Assembly (NCBI GenBank): GCA_014526335.1
Contig: JACTAT010000016.1
Span: 2,617,901 to 2,681,900 of the forward strand
Direction of reading: 5' to 3'
DNA from: Chrysaora quinquecirrha
Taxonomy: Eukaryota > Cnidaria > Scyphozoa > Semaeostomeae > Pelagiidae
DNA: 64,000 bases
Positions 35,211 to 46,616 of this stretch are shown piece by piece. The notes beneath the pieces were generated by a model. The model saw only the letters and a list, made by a program, of their open reading frames with translations, made no database searches and had not been told where the DNA came from. The position numbers were made by a program, and so were the translations under genes. Position 1 is the stretch's first letter. Every line of letters starts with the position of its first letter.

Positions 35211-37189
35211 CGACTCCGATAAAAGACATAAGTTCTGCGATGTCGCGTATCGTGTAAATATTAACGATTGTGGTATATCTAAAAGGATAAATTCGTATTT
35301 TGCATTGTGCCCTCATTGTTAAACACGACTTTTATGAGAAATCTAGCTTTACAGAAAAAACCAAAACTCTTATTGAACTAGGGTGGAGTGGGGTTTGCCG
35401 AAAATGGAATATTTCAAACAACTTAATTAATAAAAGAAAAGAAACTGGCATACCAAAATAAAACACTAAAACACGAAAGCTTTGTAATAATGCATTACCC
35501 TGACATACACCCTCTAACACTCCGATGCGTAACATAAGCACTTGGATACAAAAATAAAGCACTTTCATCAAGAAGATTTTGAAAAATGCATTACCCCTTA
35601 GATACATGCTCTACACGTTTCTTTTATAAGGAACCTTGTGAGTTGAGGCTTGAGTTCCTTAATTTTTCAACAAAATGAGGCTGAAAGTTCCTTATACTGT
35701 TCCTTGCGGTGAGATATGTTTAAACACTAATTTTTACAGCAAATTCATATAAATTTGCTTCATTATTTAACTTTAAATTTATATATGGTGTCTTTTTTGG
35801 CAGAACGATGAGAAATATATTGATATTCTGTAATTTTCTGTACAAATTGTCTTGTTCTTGAAAAAATTTATTCCTAGCTTTTCATCCGAGCCTCGACAGT
35901 TCTTTAAAGTTCCTTAATTTTTTGGGAATTGTCAGCCTCAAGTTTCTTATAAAGGTGTCTTTATAAAAAAACGTGTAACGCGTAACATTAGAACTTGATG
36001 CAAAAATAAAGCCATTTTATAGAAACTCTGGAGTAAGTTTTCAACAAAACGTGCGTGATATGGGTGTGGGAGTGGGAGTTATAAGTTAGCATTAGCGTTG
36101 GTAACTCTCTCATTGTGCTGCAAAATTACAGTACAGAGCGCTTATAAGGACACAGTTCACAATTGTACCTTGTGAGAGCAAAGTACACACTTTTTTTATA
36201 AGAATACCTTATTTTTTGTCGAGCCTCGATTATTCTTAAGCTTATTCGATTTTGAGCCTGAAAATATTCTTGAATTATTCTTAATCATCAATGTTGTAAA
36301 TTGGCTAGAAGATCAAGAGAAATAAGAAATTTCAGCAATTTTGAGCCTGAATATTCTTATAGACTGTATTCTTATAAAAAAAGTGTGTAAGACCTGAGAA
36401 GCAGCAAGGCACGGCCTGAGGAGGAAGAGGCGCGGCCTGAGGAGGAAAAGGTGCGGCCTGAGGAGGAAGTGACGAGGCCTGAGGAGAGCAATTGATTGGA
36501 AGAGAAGAGGGCATGATCACTCGGTAACATAATGCGCATGGTAGGTCCCTCAGTGGTTCAAATTTTTCCTCAGCAGTACGTCAGTCGTGTTTTTATTATG
36601 AGAAAAAACGTGTTCTTTCATCTCGTTTGTTTCTTCACTTATTACCAGTCAGTACTGCACGTTGTTTTTTTCTCGTCTTGTTTTGTAGCATTTATGATTT
36701 GTCACAAGGCCATATCTTGTCATCGTTCTGTTATATCTCCTAAAATCAAGCTGTTTGTTTCACCATAATTATCGTCATACAGGTTCCTCTTCCGTCTTCG
36801 TCTTCCCGATAATTTTGAATAGCAAATTGCAGTTGCAGTAAAAGAATTTCAGTTGGGATGTGAAATAATTAGTATGTGTATATGATTCCGTTAAAATTGC
36901 TGCTTTGTGGAAGGATATAAAAAGAGAATTAAAGGGAAGAAAAGTAATCCATCAAGCGCAAGCCTTCCCTTGTAAAACGCGCATTACCTGAAGACTTTTG
37001 TTGGATACTGTATGACAAAATAAAATACATTTAAATACGAGTATGCAAGTTTATATTATCTTTCGAAGAGATTGGTTTTGTCTCAACTTCAGACTCACAA
37101 AATTATAGAAGGAGGTGTTCCTAAAAAGGAACCCACACAATAACTGTTGAGCCTCAGTAACTTTCTCTCTGGCTGTGTCTCTGCTATAA

Positions 37190-38575
37190 TTATGATTATG
37201 TCATTCTGGCAACCCTGCAACCCAGAAACCCAGCCACTGTGTCGGATTCTGTAACTCTCTATCTCTTTAACTGTATCTCTCAGTCATGATTATGATTATG
37301 TCATTCTGACAACCCGGCAACCCAGAAACCTGGCCACTGTGTCGGATTCTGTATATCTCTATCGCTCTAACTGTATATCTCGGTTCTGATGATGATTATG
37401 TCATTCTGGCAACCCGGCAACCCAGAAACCTGGCCACTGTGTTGGATTCTGTAACTCTCTATCTCTAACTAACTCTAACTCTCTAACTGTATCTCTCAGT
37501 CATGATTATGATTATGTCATTCTGGCAAACCTGCAACCCAGAAACCCAGCCACTGTGTCGGATTCTGTAACTCTCTATCTCTTTAACTGTATCTCTCAGT
37601 CATGATTATGATTATGTCATTCTGGCAACCCGGCAACCCAGAAACCCAGCCACTGTGTCGGATTCTGTAACTTTCTATCTCTCTAACTGTATCTTTCAGT
37701 CATGATTATGATTATGTCATTCTGGCAACCCTGCAACCCAGAAACCCAGCCACTGTGTCGGATTCTGTAACTTTCTATCTCTCTAACTGTATATCTCGGT
37801 TCTTATTATGATTATGTCATTCTGGCAACCCTGCAACCCAGAAACCCAGCCACTGTGTCGGTTTCTGTAACTTTCTATCTCTCTAACTGTATTTCTCGGT
37901 TCTTATTATGATTATGTCATTCTGGCAACCCGGCAACCCAGAAACCCAGCCACTGTGTCGGATTCTATAACTTTCTATCTCTCTAACTGTATATCTCGGT
38001 TCTGATTATGATTATGTCATTCTGGCAACCCGGCAACCCAGAAACCCAGCCACTGTGTCGGATTCTGTAACTTTCTTTCTCTAACTGTATCTCTCAGTCA
38101 TGATTATGATTATGTCATTCTGGCAACCCTGCAACCCAGAAACCCAGCCACTGTGTCGGATTCTGTAACTTTCTTTCTCTCTAACTGTATCTCTCAGTCA
38201 TGATTATGATTATGTCATTCTGGCAACCCGGCAACCCAGAAACCCAGCCACTGTGTCGGATTCTGTAACTTTCTTTCTCTCTAACTGTATCTCTCAGTCA
38301 TGATTATGATTATGTCATTCTGGCAACCCTGCAACCCAGAAACCCAGCCACTGTGTCGGATTCTATAACTTTCTATCTCTCTAACTGTATATCTCGGTTC
38401 TGATTATGATTATGTCATTCTGGCAACCCGGCAACCCAGAAACCCAGCCACTGTGTCGGATTCTGTAACTTTCTTTCTCTCTAACTGAATCTCTCAGTCA
38501 TGATTATGACTATGTCATTCTGGCAACCCTGCAACCCAGAAACCCAGCCACTGTGTCGGATTCTCTCTAACTGGA
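37190..38575 (-). repeat. 100-bp minisatellite, right arm (~14 copies)
   Basis: Same unit as the left-arm array, reverse-complemented (for example GATTATGTCATTCTGGCAAC and CAGAAACCCAGCCACTGTG). It has fewer copies than the left arm and a different order of variant units. Confidence 0.93.
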
Positions 38576-38801
38576 TATATCATTCTGGAAGCCCAGAAGG
38601 TCTGTATCTGTTTCACGGTTATCTATTGTATTGATTGAGTGCTTCGGTTTTATTCTGTACCTACTATTTGGTCCTTCTGTCGCAGCATCAAGGAGAGGCT
38701 GAGTTGGACGAAATTTGTCTTTTGATAGAAATCTATAGACTACTATGTGTATTTATATTTTCGTCCTGATACATCGAGGAATAGCCAGCCCGCGGGCCGC
38801 G

Positions 38802-39124
38802 GGGTCTCAAGTTGAGACTCCCAACCACAGAGATATGGTTTCAATCGACAAAAATGAACAACGACAAATTTAAAAACATTAGTGGTAAAATTGAAATTCA
38901 GTTTCACACTAGTAAGTACATTAAAAAATAAGCAAAAGTTAAAAAACTGAAATGTAGAAGACTACGTTTTTGTTTTTTTAGATATAACAATCAAAAGCTG
39001 TTGGACATTTGAAAAGTTGACAAGGCCAGGCTGTGACAGTTCTCTGTTGCGGACAAATAAAAGCTTTCAAAATAAATGCTGTACGAATTATTTGTGTCCA
39101 TGTCTCGTGCTGCAACCATTACTT
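38802..39124. other. intergenic, no gene seen
   Basis: AT-rich spacer between the palindrome and the small membrane-protein gene; it probably includes that gene's 3' UTR. Confidence 0.35.
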
Positions 39125-39334
39125 TCACCAACTTGTTTTTCCCTCTTTCATGCGAACTGCAACTTCATAAGGCAACTTTACTCCTTTGAACAACATTTCG
39201 TTCAGCTGCTTTATTGGGTCGATACAAACTTCGAACGGCAGGCAGCAGACGTACCAGCCAGCACAAAATCCTCCGATAGGCCATGCCAAAAATATCAGAC
39301 ACAAGAACCATAAAATCGCCCAAAGCACATTCAT
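39125..39334 (-). CDS. small membrane protein of unknown function (69 aa)
   Basis: A single-exon frame starting MNVLWAILWFLCLIFLAW and ending MKEGKTSW with TGA at 39125-39127. Residues 3-31 are strongly hydrophobic, with W, F, L and a WPxGxFCAxWY motif. A likely re-entrant or second short membrane part (CCLPFEVCI) follows, then a soluble amphipathic tail with DPIKQLNEMLFKGVKLP. The hydrophobic head and PFE-CxDP...LLKGVxLP tail resemble short proteins I recall from cnidarians and some other marine invertebrates, but no function is known to me. The start is preceded by ACCACC. The opposite-strand frame 39017-39313 is a shadow. Confidence 0.65.
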   Translation of the reverse strand: MNVLWAILWFLCLIFLAWPIGGFCAGWYVCCLPFEVCIDPIKQLNEMLFKGVKLPYEVAVRMKEGKTSW

Positions 39335-40364
39335 GGTGGTTTAAACTAAATGAAGAAAATAAAATATGATGTGATATTAGATATTTTAATCCACTGTTTT
39401 TAAACAATAACAGATTAACACTCGATAAAAGGCAGATAACCAAACCAACCCAACCCAAACGGCTGAAACCCAAACAGTAACAAAAAGACCACACCTGACC
39501 ATGAACTAGCTTTAAAAAAAGTATAATTGATCACTAAAAATTAAAATTGATTTAGAGCTTCGCTGTAATCCTCAATTAACAAGAAACCACCTTATGACTT
39601 ATAGATGATTTGTGAACCCTATTCACGGAGTCACTGTGAAATGGCTTCTCGTCAGAAAATGAACAGCTATCTGATTCTGATAGGCTTCGCCCATCTTGCA
39701 GTCTTGATCTTGTTTTGCCAAATCACATTTTTGAGTTCACAATAATGAGGCGTTAAAACAGCCTTTCTTTCATATCATAATTTGAAAACGGTATAGAGTT
39801 TAAAGCAAAGTAGCCTCACCTTCTTCAGTTACAGTAAAACCTTACTCTTTGCTCTGTATTCAGCCAGAATCACAGGCAGTTCTGCTAGAAAATCTCAAGC
39901 CCTCCGCCTTTCAAGATCACGAAATAGGACGTGGGGTGTGGCGATTCTTTATGAACATCATGCTGGTGGCTGGTCAACATTGTTGTTTTCAATTGCAACA
40001 ATGCAATCCTGCCAGGAGGTTTGTTGAGATGACATTTTTGTTGTTTTCTTTCAATTGTTTATTCAGTAAATCAAGCCATGAATGTTCTCATGGGACCATT
40101 ACAAAAGACTACCAGAAGTTGTTTACAAAACTGATTATTCAACCAGCCAATCATGTCAATTCTTTCACTGAGAGTAAAAGGAAAACCCCCGTTTTATATG
40201 GGAAAGAAATCCGCCGGGTTTGGCTGGCCGGGCGTCGGTGTAATATACACATGGGGCATCCAGGCATCAAAGATTACGGTGGGGAGTTCTTGGCTAAATT
40301 TTGAGTAGGGGTTTGCCGCCAGCATATTCAAAATGGTGCCGTTTATATCTGGATTATCTTGCTA
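39335..40364. other. intergenic, no gene seen
   Basis: Includes CAAACCCAACCC words near 39445-39475. A frame at 39849-40304 (+, 151 codons) lacks any recognisable domain or splice context and is probably fortuitous. The stretch 40190-40360 has a transposon-like look (CGGGGGTTT, GTTTGCCGCCAGCAT) without defined ends. Confidence 0.3.
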
Positions 40365-40983
40365 GACGGGGTGTTTGGGGGGTCTGGAAACCGTAAATCC
40401 CCTCAGAATTTGTTCAAAATCCGTAAAACCGTGCGATATTTTGAACAAATCCGTATGGTAAGATTCAAGTCCCCGTTTTCAAAAAAATTGCACAGAGAAT
40501 CAATGAAAACTGTAGGTTCGTCAACTTTTACTGTTCACTTCATACGGTGGCCCACATCTGCCACAGCAAAAGCAAAAGACCACGGCAAAAGCAACATCAC
40601 CACGGCAAAAGCAACATCACCACGGCAAAAGCAAAAAGGCCACGGCAAAAGCAAAATCACAACGGCAAAAACAAAAAGGCCACGGCAAACTACGGCAAAC
40701 GGAACTTCGAATGCGGAAACGAGGCCGAAGTTCCCGGAAATTGCCCATATAACATTGATATTCGGAATTAGCGTCCCCAAATTGACCAAACTAAAGTGGT
40801 CTCGTTTATTTCGCCCTAGGGGGACGATAGCCCCCCTTCACCGCCTGGTCTACCAGAAATGCCGTAAAACCGTTCACCGACGAGATTTGGAAAACCGAAA
40901 AACCGCGTAATTTTTCGGAAGAGGCCGAAAATCCGAGCAAAAATATTGGCAAAACCGTGCAACCGTAAAACCCAAACACCCCC
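40365..40983. mobile_element. hAT-type MITE with CCACGGCAAAAGCAA minisatellite
   Basis: Ends GACGGGGTGTTTGGGGGG and CCCAAACACCCCC are inverted, and the 8-bp duplication TCTTGCTA is perfect (40357-40364, 40984-40991). Inside, CCACGGCAAAAGCAACAT repeats about seven times at 40560-40690, producing Lys/Gln-rich open frames that are not genes. CCGTAAAACCG words recur near both ends. Confidence 0.88.
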
Positions 40984-40991
40984 TCTTGCTA

Positions 40992-41650
40992 ATTATGGTG
41001 CTATTTTAGGGGGGGGGACCTGGTTTTTCTGATAATAATTCCGTTTAATAATTATAAGGCATGTAGTCGCAAATTTAATAGGGGTTCTTCAGGAATACCT
41101 CAAGCTGACTTTTTCCGGCATTTTGCCGGTGATGGTCACAGGGGGTTCTTGGAGAATATAAGTGTTAAAATTATTGATAGGCTTAACGGGAATGGTAGAC
41201 AACGCGAAAGTTTCTGGCAATACAAGCTAGATACTTTTCCTCCCCGGGGTCTTAACATTAGGCAGGTAGAAATCTAGATTTTTTTATTCTATTACTTTTT
41301 TTGTCTCTTGTATCCTTTTAGTTTCTTCTTCTTATTATTATTTTGTTATTATTTTTTGCACGATTTCACTTTTTCATTTTATTTAACGCTATCTTTTGCT
41401 TTTAATTTTCTTCCCGGATTGATAGTCGGCGTTCCCTCTTCGCATCCTTTGTTCTTTCCTCTGAGACCCCTTCTGGAAACCTATCTCTATCTTGTTCACA
41501 TATCTTTGTTTCCTAATTTCTATACCCTCTTCTCCCTCCAGCTGTACTGTTAATTAAGATATTGTTTATTGAATTGTCATCTGTTATTTATTGTGAAAAT
41601 TATTGTTCTTTTGTATCTATAATTTCTGTATAAATGTATGCTCCTATGTA
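40992..41650. other. intergenic, no gene seen
   Basis: GC-poor DNA with a polypyrimidine-rich stretch (41300-41540). It may be the 3' part of a retroelement that ends with the hammerhead-like motif at 41655-41700, but no reverse-transcriptase coding was recognised. Confidence 0.3.
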
Positions 41651-41654
41651 ATTG

Positions 41655-41700
41655 AATGTTATTTCTGATGAAGCGTAATGCGAAACGTTAAAAAGATTTG
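41655..41700 (+). ncRNA. hammerhead-ribozyme-like motif (minimal, imperfect)
   Basis: CTGATGA (41665-41671), a very short stem-loop (GCGTAATGC), then GAAA (41682-41685) and CGTT as a minimal helix III with a GUU cleavage triplet. Flanks TTATTT and AAAAAG can pair weakly as helix I. Hammerheads with very short helix III are known from Penelope-like elements and retrozymes. Helix II is weak and A41672 is unpaired, so activity is doubtful. Confidence 0.45.
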
Positions 41701-41824
41701 TTTTTTCTGAGTATTTATTTATTTCTAAAAACATAAGACTGAATGCCTTTTGAACATTGTATATATTATTTAATATATTTATTTATTTTTCGTTGTTAAA
41801 TAGTGCTCAACATAAGGAGCATTT

Positions 41825-41965
41825 ATACGAAGGTTAAGACAAATTGAAGACTATTTATTATGCGACTCTGAGTTTCATGATTATATCAATCATCAGGCAT
41901 GATGATTGATATGAAACTAAGAGTCGCATAATAAATAGTCTTCAATTTGTCTTAACCTTCGTATA
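41825..41965. repeat. 141-bp palindrome
   Basis: TATACGAAGGTTAAGACAAA and its inverse at 41946-41965 bound arms of about 54 bp with one mismatch. The centre holds ATCAATCATCAGGCATGATG. Each arm carries half or all of a hammerhead core in opposite orientation. Confidence 0.9.
41857..41903 (-). ncRNA. type I hammerhead ribozyme
   Basis: On the - strand, helix I strand ATCATGC is followed by CTGATGA (41896-41890), helix II TTGATATAATCAT (UGAU/AUCA stem, AUA loop), then GAAA (41876-41873). Helix III CTCAGAG comes next, then the GTC cleavage site ending at 41864, and the second helix I strand GCATAAT (41863-41857). Helix I has six of seven pairs. All conserved core bases are present. The very short helix III is typical of retroelement hammerheads that work best as dimers. 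The opposite arm has a damaged copy on the + strand (ATGATGA instead of CTGATGA). Confidence 0.72.
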
Positions 41966-42070
41966 TATATTTATTACATATTTATATATATTTATATATT
42001 TATTTATATATATATTTATATATATTTATATATTTATTTATTCATATATGTATTTAATATATTTCATTGA
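41966..42070. repeat. TATATTTAT simple repeat
   Basis: AT-only run made of TATATATTTATTTATAT variants right after the palindrome. Confidence 0.85.
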
Positions 42071-42106
42071 TATTTAAACTACGATATAGCAATGATATTT
42101 TACAAC

Positions 42107-43560
42107 CTACAATTTATTTTCCTCGATAAGTCTAAATTGAGCCTCAAGCGAATTATACTCCTTCATCTGTTGCAGATTCTGTTGTCTGTCCTTGAACCAT
42201 TCGCATTCAGCATTCCTAATCTCAGTTATATTCAAGTTTCCGTACGTTCTATCTTGCCTATCACTCCTAAGGTTCTTAATAAATCGCATAACATATGACA
42301 CCACATTTATCAGTTTTCCTAAGCTGCTAAACCGATTAATATAAATGATAGCTGATACCCCTTGTTTTTGTTCCACGTTTGCAACTAAAGTGTTCACCGT
42401 TTTCTTCTTTTCTTTATCAGCTTTCTGTGAATCAAAGCAAAGTGATCTATTTGTCCAATGTTCCCTTCCCAGTGCTAACCACTTGGGACTTTCTCATCAC
42501 AATGCGCTGTCAACACTAGCGGCGACCCCTATTGACCCTATGTCTGCCGGGTTGCAAATGCCTGCACAATGGGCCCAATCCTCCTTATTTTTCAACTGCA
42601 AGATTTCATTTACTCTGTGTTGCACAAATTATTTCCATTTTGCATTATTATTTATCCAGCAAAGCACAGTTTTTGAGTCTGACCGGCATTTACAACCTAC
42701 AATTTTAACTTGTTGGCTTAATGCTTTGTACACTATATCCATTAAGGTTGATAGTATGTGAGCAGCCATCAGCTCAAGCCTAGGGATAGACAATTCCTTT
42801 AAGTGGGCAACCCTCGATTTTGCACAAAGACTTGAATATATCCTATCATTGATTTCATACACAAGATAGATCATATAGATAGATTATATGCAGATTTGCT
42901 AGCGTCGGCAAACCCATGAAAAAAAATTTTTTACTTCACCTGAAACTTGATTTCAAGCATCACAGCTCCTGAAATAGAATCTTTAAATCCACGATGCCTT
43001 GTTCAACTTCACTGAGTTATTTTGATACTGCGGTAGAATTTTCTCAAAGAACTATCTTACTGAATTCAGGGCTAATCAAACCCAGGGGGTCAAAGAATCT
43101 TGCTATTGTGCTTAAAACAAGTCTCTTAGTCACCTTCAATTCATCAATGGTCTCCGTTATCTTGTTAAAATTGAATTTTATTGTATTTGTATCCTTATCC
43201 ATATCCCATGCTTTTCCTAGAACCTTTGGTCTTCATATCTGCTGTTTCAACACCTTGCATTTCCTTAGCATAAGTACTATCACTCTCCGACACAGATTCT
43301 TTTTCTATTGTTTTGTTATCCATTTGGAATTCCTTACTTAGTTGGGGGTTATTAGACTTCCACTTCGTAAGGTTAAATCCACCAGCCTTCATATAAGTCC
43401 TTGCAGTCTGACAGAGCTTTCTTCCTTCCTCCACACCCCTTACTCCCAGTCACAAGATCATCTACATAAAAGCTCTTAGCAAGTTTTTTCAGCAAGATCC
43501 GGGTCGGTTTCATATTTGTAAAAGTGCCGAAGTAAGAACTATTTGGTGAACTCATCACAA
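42107..43560 (-). mobile_element. BEL/Pao retrotransposon fragment (RT, RNase H, integrase linker), broken
   Basis: Reading down from 43558, reverse transcriptase carries the FYVDDLVTG catalytic motif. Then come GGFNLTKWKSN (43378-43343), KRLVLSTIARFFDPLGLISP (43120-43060), an RNase H-like segment with LCAKSRVAHLKELSIPRLEL and SDSKTVLCWINN (42840-42650), and an integrase-linker part with RFSSLGKLINVVSYVMRFIK (near 42330-42270). The order and motifs are those of Pao elements. Frame shifts and stops separate the parts, and neither the gag/protease end nor LTRs were found. It is dead. Confidence 0.9.
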
Positions 43561-46534
43561 GTTTTTAAATGTAAGTTAGGTAGTGTAAATGTGGCGTGTT
43601 GGCCGGCAGGTATACTTCGAGCGAGAGCGACACAGAGAAACACAAGCGTATTGTACTGTTCATCTTTTTAATCAAGACTGAAATGTTTCTAAAAAGTACA
43701 AGTTACTAAATCAAATGCGTTTTAGGAGGAAAAAAATGGCACCTAACTCAATTGGATAAAGCAGACTCCATGAAAGGGTTTATGCAAAAAATCAACTAAG
43801 GTAGGGAAATCCAGCAGGGGAGAAAATCACGACACAAGGATCTCTACTATGATAGCAATTTCATTCAGCTGCTTTGGGACAACAGATGACGGATGATAAA
43901 TGATGACGGATGATGAAATTTTTTGTTTCTTCGCTTTTTTTTCTAACAGCAAGCGCCAGTAACATCTTTTTTGCCACATTTTCTTTGGCGACAGGCCGGA
44001 AAAGGCTGTCGATGATATCCGGACCCATCTTCTTAGATCGAAATTGTATGCTCAACTTCCCTTTTGGATGTAAAATAATAGGAGCAACAAGCTGACCATG
44101 TAACTTTCTCCACATTTTGTCATTGAGTTAGCTGTTCAAGAAAAACTCAAATTCTTCCCAGCTCCAAAAATGTAATATAATCGTTTTCTAGGTAATGTTC
44201 TATAGATGTAAGGGCAGATCAGAGTCCCAAGAACGTCTAAAACGCGGGATCATGCATGTGCTAACAAAGCTAATAAAAACATTCAGCATATCCATGTCAT
44301 ATCAAGTCAAGGGTAGCTAAAACATATTTGTCTGAAACTTCGCAGAGATGTTAATTGAATTCTTCGATATACAAATACAAATGAAACATGCATAATACAT
44401 AATAGGAAACGTGTACTAGCGAGCATCAACTTAGAGAAAAGATTTGCTGCGTATTGCTAAATCAAGGTTGGATTCATATCATTCCATGCAAAAGACTACA
44501 AGTTCAGCGCAGCCCAGAGGGGGGTCAGGTACCAAGACTCCTAAAGGGCCCTGTGCGATTAAATTATCCAGAGGTCCGCTCTGCCCTGTACATGATGACG
44601 GAACAAATAGTGGCCGTAAGCATTCAATTTGTCATTTGATCCATCAAACACAGTACATTGCTTTGGAACATTTAAGTCGACATTGTAGCTAGAGGCTGAT
44701 GGAATTAGCTGCAACAGGCTTTCGACATCTCATGTCTTAAGCATGCAATCTTTTATCAAAACATTGTAAACATTGCAACATAAACGAAACACATGGCTGT
44801 CTTTAGTAAAATTGCATTCCACATAGTATGCGCTAGTAGAATTAGCAACAATAAGTATTCTTCGGGGATTCTTCGAAATATGCTCGAAACACGTAAAACA
44901 TACTTAAAATTTCTAATAAAATTAAAAAACACCTAAGAGATGTTGTGTAAAAGTCAAAAGATAAATATGGTTGGGGGTAAAATTTATGCAAAGACTATGA
45001 TTCATGAGACACCTCTGAATTCCTTATGTTAGGCCTACACAATCGAAGAAACTACAGCAACAGGAATTCATCATACCTTTTCTGAAATGCCTACAAAATT
45101 GACTTAAATCTGAGGAAAGCATAATACAGCGACTAGTTATAGCAAAGAAACTCTGTGTCCTTTCTTCAACAGTTTAATATGCCAATGGCAATAACTGAGA
45201 CAAGCTCCGAATGCATGCGATCGTCAGACCAAGAAAAACAAGGTGATCAAATGATAGATATATGCAGTTAATTAACGTGAGTTGTTTAGCGAATAATGAT
45301 AACTAAAAGCAAACTTAAGGTCACAAGCTTACTCTAAGAAACCAAAACAAACAAGGATGATTGAAAATTTACATAACGCTAAATCAATGTCAATGCATGA
45401 TTTACAATTCTTATTTGCTTAGTTTTTGGTAACTTTAATCCACTTATTTGTTTTTTTGCTAGCTCTAGCCATTTCGTAAGTTCATAATGCATTTATTCCT
45501 AATACATAGCTTTGCTGCAGAGCATCCCTTAAATAAACGATTGAAACGAATAAAATGTTTACCATCCGAGATGTTCGCCTGTGCTTAGATATCATAAAAA
45601 ATATCATCAACATTTCACATTACCTTTCGGGTGGCATCTAAAAATTCTAAAAATCTCGAAGGTTTTTAAAGTAAGAGAATTTTGTCCTAAAACAAGCGCT
45701 CAAGCACAGGTTTACATACAACAACTGTTGGCGAATCTCACCTACATACAAACGATTTACAGGCTGCATAACTGAATTTACATAGCTAATTGCCATAAAT
45801 GAGCGCAAACAGGAAAGGAATGGGATACTAAGGACAAAATATAGTTTCTACCATGAAATACTAAAAAAGGAAATATAACTTGTCACGTGTTCGAACGACA
45901 AATCTGTGTAGTTGATTCAAAGGAATGCCTACTTGCATCGTCATATTGCTAGAGTAAACCTTTTCAATCTTCCAAGACATTTGAAACCTTTTAGAAATAA
46001 AAAACCTTTATCTTGTTTACAATCAGGACACAAAATGAATATAATGATCACATTCAGCCTTTCTGTTCTTAATCTCTTGCTTAATGTCTAAATGAACCAG
46101 CTAAATTCTGCTTTTCTGGTTTCATCTCAAAATTGTTCTAAGTGTTTATGGGAGGCAAAAGAGAAATGATGTTATGACCATCTACAGCACAACCTCTGGC
46201 TCCGCCACTGGCATCTATCTATTCTTTCTATCCATTTAATTGTTATTTCTTTGTAGAAACACTATCATAAAACGGTCTTGAATGCTACTCCAAATCGATC
46301 TGACCCTATTCTTCTCGGACAAGTCCCTCATGCTACTACTCATTCTCCCAAATTAATCAACAGGTAACCCCTATTATTTTGCAATCCACTATCTACAGAT
46401 CTCACAGATAGCCTTCCATGCCCCTCAGTGTCCTTCACAATACTTTGAAAACGTTTTATGCAGGCTGTTAATTGTAATTATCAATTGGAATTATCGTTTC
46501 AAGAGTTACTTATATATGTACTTGTACCATTAGA
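43561..46534. other. long intergenic stretch, little recognised
   Basis: No spliced gene recognised. A - strand frame at 44115-43861 (starts MWRKLHGQLVAPIILHPKGK) is open for 84 codons and looks mildly protein-like, but it has no domain or splice partners that I can see. GACGGATGATRAAT words near 43886-43915 repeat. The segment 44515-44600 is GC-richer and repeat-like. The rest is AT-rich. Confidence 0.3.
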
Positions 46535-46540
46535 TTTATT
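46535..46540 (-). terminator. poly(A) signal of the caspase gene
   Basis: AATAAA on the - strand, 77 bp beyond the caspase stop codon. Confidence 0.6.
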
Positions 46541-46616
46541 GGCAAATTATAACATTATAGCATTAGTAATAATAGCAATTGAAGACAAAAACAAGCATAA
46601 GATCTGAAGCAACAGT

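Larger units (their letters stand above)
29599..38801. mobile_element. ~9.2-kb palindromic (fold-back) element
   Basis: Both tips contain GCCCGCGGGCT and the CTCGATGTATCAG block in inverted orientation. Inside lie inverted minisatellite arrays (29845-31975 and 37190-38575), then inverted, nearly identical arms of more than 1 kb (about 31980-33095 against 36045-37185). These continue past a nested insertion (33923-34010 against about 35965-36050), followed by inverted 97-bp repeats and a central loop. Mirrored 62-codon open frames (32630-32818 on +, 36332-36520 on -) are CCTCAGGCCGC repeats and are unlikely to be coding. No transposase is visible, and I found no duplication at the tips, so the exact ends are tentative. 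Confidence 0.8.

Noticed and set aside
32630..36520. Mirrored 62-codon proteins in the palindrome arms
   Set aside because: They are CCTCAGGCCGC repeat translations; identity only reflects the inverted repeat.
29845..38575. CRISPR-like array
   Set aside because: Contiguous 100-bp tandem units without unique spacers, in an animal genome: a minisatellite.
39849..40304. 151-codon + strand frame
   Set aside because: No recognisable domain, no splice support, and repeat-like DNA at its end.
40359..40910. 183-codon open frame
   Set aside because: It lies wholly inside a hAT-type MITE and consists largely of the CCACGGCAAAAGCA array.
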